A stretch of 5,019 nucleotides of DNA from positions 1 through 5,019 of the forward strand of contig CACZTC010000058.1 in assembly GCA_902784015.1 (NCBI GenBank). The letters run 5' to 3'. Both the position numbers and the translations under genes were made by a program. Origin of the DNA: an uncultured Erysipelotrichaceae bacterium. GTDB taxonomy: Bacteria; Bacillota_I; Bacilli_A; Erysipelotrichales; Erysipelotrichaceae. Positions 1-3,963 of the stretch are shown one piece after another. The notes under the pieces are model-generated. The model was not told the origin of the DNA. It did not search any database and saw only the letters and a list, made by a program, of their open reading frames with translations. Numbering within the stretch: position 1 is the stretch's first letter; every line of letters begins with the position of its first letter.

Positions 1-18
1 GTTATTAAATATATTCAT
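1..18 (-). CDS. mrpC: Start of next antiporter-module gene, probably mrpC/mbhG (partial)
   Basis: Only the first six codons (MNIFNN) are inside the window; the gene runs off the left edge. The ATG at 18-16 is preceded by a near-perfect Shine-Dalgarno, AAGGAGGTG, whose first two A residues are the end of the TAA stop of the upstream mbhE-mrpB gene, so translation is probably coupled. The product cannot be read from six residues. The mrpC/mbhG assignment is an inference from gene order: in Mrp and Mbh clusters the MrpB-type subunit is followed by the small NuoK-like MrpC/MbhG subunit. Confidence 0.6.
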
Positions 19-30
19 AATCACACCTCC

Positions 31-1092
31 TTAAGAATTCCAGTCAGTAAATAGACTATATAAGGAGAAGACTGTACAAGCTACGACTATACCGACACAT
101 ATATTGAGCGGGAATATTAGACCGCTACTGAAGATACTACCAGGAGTACCTAATGGAATAATGCTATGAATACCATTAGCTCCAGTTAATATCGAATATG
201 TCTTTAAGCCTATATATACAAATAAGCCAATAGCCATATATTTTGTACAACGCTTCACGGTAATGAATTGTTCAGATAATCTTTGTCCAAAGACAAGATG
301 ATTGAGGACAAGTCCACCACCGATGATAGCTCCTCCTGAGAATCCTCCACCAGGCGATAAGTGACCATTCAAGACAATATATATGCCATATAGAATAATG
401 AATGGTAATGTGATCTTCACAATAACTTTTGCTGGCAAGGAACGAATACCTTTATAGTTTCCATCACATGCTTCTTTATCATTCTCATCATGATTTCTTT
501 CTTTTTGTTGTAAGAGGAAGATGACAGTGATAGTAGCTGTGAATAATACAATTGATTCGCCTAATGTATCGAATGCACGATAATCTAGAATCATACCAGT
601 AACCGCATTGACTGCTCCTGTTTCTGATAAACCTTTTTCTAGATAACGAATTGCCACTTCATTCATGGCTGGCGCTTCAGGTGAACCAAACTTAGGTAAA
701 TTAGCGACAGTTATAAGTAACATTGCAACAATTAGTATTCCCCCAATGATCGCCCCAAATCGATACCATACTTCCGGTTGTGTCAGTTCCCTTGTGTCTT
801 CTTGGGTTGCTTCTTTTAATTCAGCAACCATATCTTCTTTTTCAACTTCTTTATGAACTTCTTCTACTATAGGAGTAGTGGTTTCCACCTTGACTTCTTC
901 ATGTCCATGATCGTCATGTCCGTGATCGTCATGTCCGTGATCATCATGTCCATGATCATCATGACCATGATGGTCATCCTTTTTAGGAGGATAAACAATT
1001 TCTGGTGGAATATCTGATGAATTAGCATCTACCCAATCGATAAAGTGCTGAAGATCACCATTATCAGAAATTACCTTCATCTTGTTCACCAC
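31..1092 (-). CDS. mrpB: Fused MbhE-MrpB antiporter subunit with His/Asp-rich N-terminal extension
   Basis: Membrane subunit of an Mrp/Mbh-type Na+/H+ antiporter module, made of three parts. Residues 1-107 are hydrophilic and hold four GHDDH units between H41 and H64 (11 His), followed by an acidic linker. Residues 108-196 match MbhE, the last part of MrpA: TM about 111-132, the conserved ETGAVNAVTG and DYRAFDTLGE stretches (158-179), TM about 178-196. Residues 220-350 are an MnhB/MrpB domain with GHLSPGGGFSGG (243-254) and about four TMs. Mbh has MbhE and MbhF (MrpB) as separate genes; here they are fused. Positive-inside reasoning (KERNHDENDKE after TM2) places the His-rich N-terminus in the cytoplasm. 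The longest frame starts at GTG 1092, but GTG 1089 or ATG 1080 (M5) fit the ribosome site better. The gene overlaps the end of mbhD. Domain calls are firm; the role of the extension is unknown. Confidence 0.9.
   Translation of the reverse strand: MVNKMKVISDNGDLQHFIDWVDANSSDIPPEIVYPPKKDDHHGHDDHGHDDHGHDDHGHDDHGHEEVKVETTTPIVEEVHKEVEKEDMVAELKEATQEDTRELTQPEVWYRFGAIIGGILIVAMLLITVANLPKFGSPEAPAMNEVAIRYLEKGLSETGAVNAVTGMILDYRAFDTLGESIVLFTATITVIFLLQQKERNHDENDKEACDGNYKGIRSLPAKVIVKITLPFIILYGIYIVLNGHLSPGGGFSGGAIIGGGLVLNHLVFGQRLSEQFITVKRCTKYMAIGLFVYIGLKTYSILTGANGIHSIIPLGTPGSIFSSGLIFPLNICVGIVVACTVFSLYSLFTDWNS
900..974 (-). repeat. Five tandem 15-bp units encoding the GHDDH repeat
   Basis: Five consecutive 15-bp units (900-914, 915-929, 930-944, 945-959, 960-974) of consensus CATGTCCRTGATCRT on the plus strand, read on the minus strand as a His-Asp-Asp-His-Gly pentapeptide. 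The middle units differ only at silent third positions (cgt/cat, cca/ccg). The last unit (960-974) has two further changes. The array lies within the N-terminal extension of the MbhE-MrpB fusion and keeps the frame, because 15 bp is five codons. It looks like recent tandem duplication retained under protein-level selection. Confidence 0.9.
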
Positions 1093-1333
1093 CTTTCTCC
1101 TTTAATGCATTTATTTTTTTCAAAGTTAAGATGAATAGTAGTGTCGTGACGCCGCATCCTACAGCAGCTTCGGTTATAGCCAAGTCTGGAGATTCAATTG
1201 ATAACCAGAGAACAGCCATAATCGTACTGTATGACATGAAGACAATAACGGCATTAAGTAGATTCTTTAAGAAGAATACGCTTATTGCACAAGCAACTAA
1301 GAATCCTAATAATAAACCTTCAACTAATGTCAT
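1064..1333 (-). CDS. mbhD: MbhD-like DUF4040 antiporter subunit (MrpA C-terminal piece)
   Basis: Small 89-aa membrane protein of the DUF4040/MbhD family, corresponding to a C-terminal segment of MrpA that is encoded separately in Mbh-type complexes. Three hydrophobic segments are visible (about 3-21, 25-45, 52-72). The family signature SPDLAITEAAVG (48-59) contains the conserved Glu55 in the TEAAVG motif, which in this superfamily lies in a membrane helix tied to proton/sodium movement. The hydrophilic tail (KEKGGEQDEGNF) is cytoplasmic or external; the side is not clear. Its ATG overlaps the mrpG TGA stop as ATGA, and GGAGG lies just upstream, so translation is coupled. Its last codons overlap the start of the mbhE-mrpB fusion. 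Length is normal for the family. Confidence 0.9.
   Translation of the reverse strand: MTLVEGLLLGFLVACAISVFFLKNLLNAVIVFMSYSTIMAVLWLSIESPDLAITEAAVGCGVTTLLFILTLKKINALKEKGGEQDEGNF
1078..1101 (-). promoter_or_regulatory. Ribosome binding site and alternative starts of mbhE-mrpB
   Basis: Reading on the minus strand, AGGAG (1101-1097) lies only 4 nt before GTG 1092, 7 nt before GTG 1089 and 16 nt before ATG 1080. A second SD-like stretch, GGTGGTGA, precedes ATG 1080 at about 5 nt. GTG 1089 or ATG 1080 is therefore more likely than GTG 1092; the protein differs by at most four residues. Confidence 0.5.
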
Positions 1334-1653
1334 AGTGCATCCTCCACTTCACATTCATCTGTGATATTCTCATTTGTTTCAACTTCAATTTTGCAGACTA
1401 GATGAGATGCTACAGGATTTGATAACCAGATTAGAACTACCACTAAGAATAGTTTTAAGATTGCTCCGGGATTACCTGATAAGAACATCAAGCCTACACA
1501 TACTAGTAATGAAGCAAGTGAGTCACATTTAGCAGCCACGTGTACACGGTTTAGTACATAATGGAATCTAAATAAACCAAGAGTCGCAATTCCGAATATG
1601 AATAGTCCTGCTAAAATGAAGACTGTTCCAGCTATTAATCTAAATAGTTCCAT
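1330..1653 (-). CDS. mrpG: Na+/H+ antiporter subunit MrpG (MbhC-like)
   Basis: MrpG/MnhG/PhaG-family subunit of about 107 aa with three membrane segments (roughly 4-27, 42-59, 65-82 from the chosen start). Family features are GIATLGLFRF, the amphipathic NRVHVAAKCDSLASLL stretch (equivalent to the R.HAATK.D..G motif) and KLFLVVVLIWLSNPVASHLV. The open frame extends to a GTG at 1680, but I chose ATG 1653 because it has a strong GAGGAGG 6 nt upstream and gives the usual family N-terminus (MELFRLIAG). The start overlaps the last codons of mrpF by 14 nt, and the stop overlaps the mbhD start. The C-terminal tail is acidic (ETNENITDECEVEDAL) and longer than the membrane core needs. As part of the antiporter module it helps form the E-F-G membrane arm. 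Confidence 0.92.
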   Translation of the reverse strand: MELFRLIAGTVFILAGLFIFGIATLGLFRFHYVLNRVHVAAKCDSLASLLVCVGLMFLSGNPGAILKLFLVVVLIWLSNPVASHLVCKIEVETNENITDECEVEDAL

Positions 1654-1942
1654 TTGCGTCCTCCTCTTTTCTCCTTGCACTACGTGAAAGCATATTCTTT
1701 GCTAGAGCAACTACTGCTAGGAAGCTTAATAATACATATACCAAAGCGATATCCATGAATTGGCTATCCTGTAAGTATTGACCTAGTAAAAGAATGAGTA
1801 TTACGCCTTTGATGCTGATAATATTTACAGCAACAAGACGATCTGTTGTGCGTGGTCCTAATACTGCCCTTAATAAACAAAAGAAAATTGTTATAGAAAG
1901 GAAAAGCATCGCAAATATTAATAAACCAGATTCATAGGTCAT
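1640..1942 (-). CDS. mrpF: Na+/H+ antiporter subunit MrpF (MbhB-like)
   Basis: MrpF/MnhF-family subunit, 100 aa, with three transmembrane segments (about 5-27, 37-55, 62-82). Recognisable parts are LRAVLGPRTTDRLVAVNIIS (24-43), equivalent to the R...GP...DR..A.D motif, and the highly typical FMDIALVYVLLSFLAVVALAK (62-82) with the conserved membrane Asp64. A basic tail (RSARRKEEDANGTI) follows. The ATG at 1942 lies just 2 nt past the mrpE stop, with GGAGG about 10 nt upstream inside mrpE. The end overlaps mrpG. Works with MrpE and MrpG in the small-subunit arm of the antiporter module. Confidence 0.93.
   Translation of the reverse strand: MTYESGLLIFAMLFLSITIFFCLLRAVLGPRTTDRLVAVNIISIKGVILILLLGQYLQDSQFMDIALVYVLLSFLAVVALAKNMLSRSARRKEEDANGTI
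1651..1666 (-). promoter_or_regulatory. Shine-Dalgarno that fixes the mrpG start
   Basis: GAGGAGG on the minus strand (1666-1660), six nucleotides before ATG 1653-1651. It lies inside the 3' end of mrpF and is the reason the downstream ATG is preferred over GTG 1680. Confidence 0.75.
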
Positions 1943-1944
1943 AT

Positions 1945-2412
1945 TTAATTGCCCTCCATTCTTTCAATCTTCTTTTCAATGACAGAGTCTTTTAATCCTT
2001 CCTCTGCATATTCGTCAATTGCGTGAACATAGACATAGTCATCACCAACATCAACAGTAACTGTCCCCGGTGTTAATGTAATAGAGTTGGCTAAAGCAAC
2101 AAGTCCCCCATCACTTTTTATGTTGCTGTAATGTCTAAGAATCTTTGGACGAATTCTTTCGTTAGGATTAGGAGAAAGAACCAGCATAATCATATGAATG
2201 TTCGCTTTAAACACTTCATAAACTAGTCTTAGAACGAAACCAATCGCAGAGGGAATACGTGAAATAGCCTGAACATCCTTACTAGGATTCCAGAGCCCAA
2301 CCATTTTCATTGCGATAGATACTAAAGCTATAATTATTATTCCTGCAATGAGCACATCAATTGTGATTCGTTCATTGAACATTAGCCATAATATAAATAA
2401 TAGTACTGGCAT
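1945..2412 (-). CDS. mrpE: Na+/H+ antiporter subunit MrpE (MbhA-like)
   Basis: MrpE/MnhE-family protein, 155 aa, the usual size. Hydrophobic helices lie at about 2-13, 17-36 and 55-80, followed by a soluble domain. The family hallmark LANSITLTPGTVTVDV (107-122) and the following YVYVHAIDE are clear. The ATG at 2412 has AAAGGAGA seven nucleotides upstream. It is the first antiporter gene of the operon, where Mbh clusters have mbhA; canonical mrp operons instead place mrpE after mrpD. The charged C-terminus (KDSVIEKKIERMEGN) is probably cytoplasmic. Confidence 0.95.
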   Translation of the reverse strand: MPVLLFILWLMFNERITIDVLIAGIIIIALVSIAMKMVGLWNPSKDVQAISRIPSAIGFVLRLVYEVFKANIHMIMLVLSPNPNERIRPKILRHYSNIKSDGGLVALANSITLTPGTVTVDVGDDYVYVHAIDEYAEEGLKDSVIEKKIERMEGN

Positions 2413-2446
2413 GTTTACGTCTCCTTTCTCTTTTTCTCTAAGTTAA

Positions 2447-2686
2447 TCATCCTCCGTGTCCCTCGGATTCAGATTCATCATGTCCTTCTTCATGGCTATC
2501 ACCATGTTCTTCACCATGCTCTTCACCATGCTCTCCATGTTCGACTTCTGAATGCCCTTCGCCATGTTCGCCGTGTTCGCCATGATGACCAGGTCCATGA
2601 CCATGATTTACGTCGGCTACAACAGTCACCAAAATCCATAAGATTAAGGCGATTGCAGCACAAAAGCTTATCAATTTCTTAATCAT
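2447..2686 (-). CDS. Small exported or membrane-anchored His/Glu/Gly-rich protein
   Basis: A 79-aa protein of no family I recognise. A basic start (MIKK) and one hydrophobic helix (about 4-24) look like a signal peptide or N-terminal anchor; a possible signal peptidase site follows A24 (VVA-D). Cys9 is in ISFC, too early and with a poor lipobox, so a lipoprotein is unlikely. Residues 26-79 contain 14 His among Glu, Gly and Asp, with EHGE-type units and no Cys, as in Ni/Zn/Cu-binding histidine-rich tails. The positive-inside rule puts this part outside the membrane. The gene lies 15 bp after the Crp/Fnr gene and 34 bp before mrpE, so it is co-transcribed. Its ribosome site (GAGAGG) is only about 4 nt from ATG 2686, so it may be weakly translated. 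The His-rich theme recurs in the MbhE-MrpB fusion. Metal binding is an inference from composition. Confidence 0.75.
   Translation of the reverse strand: MIKKLISFCAAIALILWILVTVVADVNHGHGPGHHGEHGEHGEGHSEVEHGEHGEEHGEEHGDSHEEGHDESESEGHGG
2501..2536 (-). repeat. Three tandem 12-bp units inside the His-rich gene
   Basis: Plus-strand units ACCATGTTCTTC, ACCATGCTCTTC and ACCATGCTCTCC (2501-2512, 2513-2524, 2525-2536) read on the minus strand as EEHG, EEHG, GEHG. More degenerate copies flank them. This is the DNA basis of the low-complexity His/Glu tail and is in frame. Confidence 0.8.
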
Positions 2687-2701
2687 CTACCCTCTCTTTC
2701 T

Positions 2702-3358
2702 TTAATCATCTTGCTGTCTAATAAATGCATTTATCCCCTCTACATCCATGATGTGGATTTTATTTCTGCCTGTTTGCACAAAACCTAAATCTTTTAATAT
2801 CTTCAAATTTCTCGTGATTACTTCACGGGTTGTACCTAATCTTTCAGCTATCTCTTCATGACTTATAAGGATAGTGTTATTGCCATTATTACCAACATGG
2901 CGCAATAAAAACATCGCTAGTTGCTTTCCTATGTTTTCTAAACCATCGTAGAGATTAGTTGTAAGAGTACTTAAGTGTTTAGATAGTATGTTAATGATGT
3001 ATTCTCGCATTTGGCGATTAGTTGCTTCATGTTCAACTAAGCTCTCCTGCGGAATAAAGTAGATTTCACTATCTTTACTAGCTCTTACTTCCAAGGAAAA
3101 ATCATTACTAGCATTCAGGAACTCTTTTGTTAGAAGAATTACATCTAATTTGTTTCCTGTTAGGAGTACTCGCTTACGTCCACTACCATGAGTTACATAA
3201 ACGAGAATACCTCCCTCGCTGACCATATATAGCCCTTGTCTTTTTTTAATCCTTTCACCTTCGCTATATTGTCTAATTACAGTACTGTCTAATATTTCAG
3301 TTTGCTGTAATTCGGTCAAGGAGTTCCAAAAAGGAAATACAATTTCCCATGAAACCAT
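2702..3358 (-). CDS. Crp/Fnr-family transcriptional regulator, cysteine-free
   Basis: A 218-aa protein of normal length for the family. Residues 8-115 form the cyclic-nucleotide-binding-like effector domain, 117-140 the long dimer helix (REYIINILSKHLSTLTTNL), and 142-213 a Crp-type winged HTH. The recognition helix contains TTREVITRNLKILKDLG (176-192), with R178, E179 and R183 aligned to CRP R180, E181 and R185, the residues that read GTGA. There are no cysteines, so an FNR-type Fe-S cluster is excluded, and the GE...RS cAMP pocket signature is absent; the effector is unknown. The FPFWNSLTE start resembles a clostridial Crp/Fnr subgroup. ATG 3358 is preceded by GAGGGG. As first gene of the antiporter operon it probably controls the operon and itself through the palindrome at 3412-3427. 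Confidence 0.93.
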   Translation of the reverse strand: MVSWEIVFPFWNSLTELQQTEILDSTVIRQYSEGERIKKRQGLYMVSEGGILVYVTHGSGRKRVLLTGNKLDVILLTKEFLNASNDFSLEVRASKDSEIYFIPQESLVEHEATNRQMREYIINILSKHLSTLTTNLYDGLENIGKQLAMFLLRHVGNNGNNTILISHEEIAERLGTTREVITRNLKILKDLGFVQTGRNKIHIMDVEGINAFIRQQDD

Positions 3359-3394
3359 TAAACTATCCCCTCTTCTATGCCTTTATACTAAAGG

Positions 3395-3426
3395 TTTATA
3401 TATATAATTTCAGTGACTAATGTCAC
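3395..3426 (-). promoter_or_regulatory. Likely promoter of the regulator-antiporter operon
   Basis: On the minus strand, GTGACA (3426-3421, five of six to TTGACA) is followed by an AT run TATATATATAAA (3404-3393) giving -10 candidates at spacings of 16, 18 or 20 nt. Another TATAAA lies at 3387-3382. The exact -10 is not resolved. The leader to ATG 3358 would be about 20-35 nt. No other promoter of similar quality is needed, since the downstream genes are overlapping or close. Confidence 0.5.
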
Positions 3427-3427
3427 T
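3412..3427. promoter_or_regulatory. Perfect palindrome AGTGAC-TAAT-GTCACT, candidate Crp/Fnr operator
   Basis: A perfect 6-bp inverted repeat with a 4-bp spacer; the core reads GTGA-N6-TCAC as in CRP-type sites (TGTGA-N6-TCACA) and not the FNR type (TTGAT-N4-ATCAA). It lies 54 bp upstream of the regulator ATG and covers the candidate -35. The regulator's recognition-helix residues R, E and R are those expected to read GTGA. Overlap with the -35 suggests autorepression; activation of the -10 candidate at 3387-3382 is possible, though its distance is about 3 bp off the usual class II geometry. Confidence 0.65.
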
Positions 3428-3528
3428 TTATGCAAAAACACTTGTATTTTTTGTATTTAATACCATTTTTTAGCTATGATTATTGTTATATTCTCCCCAA
3501 AATATATCTATATTAATTTTAGCACATC

Positions 3529-3849
3529 TTAAAACTTATACTTGCACATGTATTGAACTAACATCTTAATAATAGTTGGAGCACTTCTATACCAATCTAT
3601 TAATTCTTTTTCTTCTTTACTCAATGCATTTTTAAGTCCAAACATTTCATGTAAAGGAATATTAAAATAATGTTGATACCATAATAATTTATCAACACTA
3701 AGCATAATTATTCCTTTTTCATACCTTGAAACAGATTGTTTTGTTACTCCCATAAGATCTCCTAATTCATTTTGTGTTAAGCTTTTCCTTTGTCTTAAAT
3801 AAGTAATCATCTTTGTCATATGAAGTATTTCTTTATTAATGTCTTCCAT
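3529..3849 (-). CDS. Small XRE-family helix-turn-helix regulator
   Basis: A 106-aa protein with an HTH_3/XRE DNA-binding domain at about 12-70: MTKMITYLRQRKSLTQNELG (helices 1-2), then LMGVTKQSVSRYEKG (recognition helix about 36-44), then a DKLLWYQHYFNIPLHEMFG end typical of XRE domains. The remaining 35 residues form a helical tail (SKEEKELIDWYRSAPTIIKMLVQYMCKY) that may mediate dimerisation or sensing; no known effector domain is visible. ATG 3849 is preceded by GAGGGGG about 8 nt upstream. Transcribed divergently from htpG across a 114-bp spacer. The gene is A+T-rich like htpG and unlike the antiporter operon. Target unknown; the 12-bp palindrome in the spacer is a candidate site. I see no GC-rich terminator hairpin after its stop. 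Confidence 0.88.
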   Translation of the reverse strand: MEDINKEILHMTKMITYLRQRKSLTQNELGDLMGVTKQSVSRYEKGIIMLSVDKLLWYQHYFNIPLHEMFGLKNALSKEEKELIDWYRSAPTIIKMLVQYMCKYKF

Positions 3850-3891
3850 ATTTAATCCCCCTCATTAAAAAGAAAATAAATAACATTGTCT

Positions 3892-3903
3892 TCTTTGCAA
3901 AGA
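3892..3903. promoter_or_regulatory. Perfect 12-bp palindrome TCTTTGCAAAGA in the divergent spacer
   Basis: A 12-bp perfect palindrome 43 bp upstream of the XRE gene start and covering the htpG -35 candidate TTGCAA. By symmetry it also offers a TTGCAA -35 on the minus strand, with a weak -10 (TATTTT, 3878-3873) at 16 nt for the XRE gene. It could be an operator of the XRE regulator; this is inference from location and symmetry only. Confidence 0.35.
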
Positions 3904-3922
3904 TATAAAAGTGTGATATATT
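3895..3922 (+). promoter_or_regulatory. Extended -10 promoter of htpG
   Basis: TTGCAA (3895-3900) as a partial -35, a 16-nt spacer, and TATATT (3917-3922) as -10 preceded by the extended element TGA (3914-3916, TGn). The predicted start near 3929 falls within the left arm of the CIRCE element, the normal arrangement for HrcA repression, with a leader of about 35 nt. Confidence 0.6.
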
Positions 3923-3925
3923 ATT

Positions 3926-3952
3926 TTAGCAGTCTATATATAAGAGTGCTAA
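3926..3952 (+). promoter_or_regulatory. CIRCE element (HrcA operator) of htpG
   Basis: TTAGCAGTC, a 9-bp spacer TATATATAA, then GAGTGCTAA. The CIRCE consensus is TTAGCACTC-N9-GAGTGCTAA, so 17 of 18 arm positions match with one C-to-G change in the left arm and exact spacing. The last two bases are the first A residues of the htpG Shine-Dalgarno run. The heat-shock repressor HrcA is expected to bind here, releasing transcription when GroEL is titrated by unfolded protein. hrcA is not in the window. Confidence 0.93.
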
Positions 3953-3963
3953 AGGAGGTTTTT

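Noticed and set aside
665..856. Plus-strand open frame of 63 codons
   Set aside because: Lies wholly antisense to the clear MbhE-MrpB fusion gene, has no convincing ribosome site and shows no recognisable protein features.
900..974. CRISPR-like short tandem repeats
   Set aside because: The units are contiguous with no spacers, are 15 bp long and encode a regular His/Asp peptide in the frame of a real gene.
1131..1364. Plus-strand open frame of 77 codons
   Set aside because: Antisense to mbhD and the end of mrpG, both of which carry unmistakable family motifs; it is a shadow frame.
1654..1680. GTG 1680 as start of mrpG
   Set aside because: ATG 1653 has a strong SD at ideal distance and gives the family-typical N-terminus; the extra nine residues (VQGEKRRTQ) lie inside mrpF.
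2447..2686. Lipoprotein reading of the His-rich peptide based on Cys9
   Set aside because: The residues before Cys9 (ISF) do not make a good lipobox, and a cleavage site nine residues from the start would leave too short a signal peptide.
3412..3427. FNR box
   Set aside because: FNR sites have TTGAT-N4-ATCAA; this palindrome has GTGA/TCAC cores, and the local regulator lacks cysteines for an Fe-S cluster.
3430..3458. Possible terminator hairpin (CAAAAA paired with TTTTTG) after the XRE gene
   Set aside because: The stem is almost entirely A-U, about six pairs with a large loop, and there is no GC-rich part; too weak to call.
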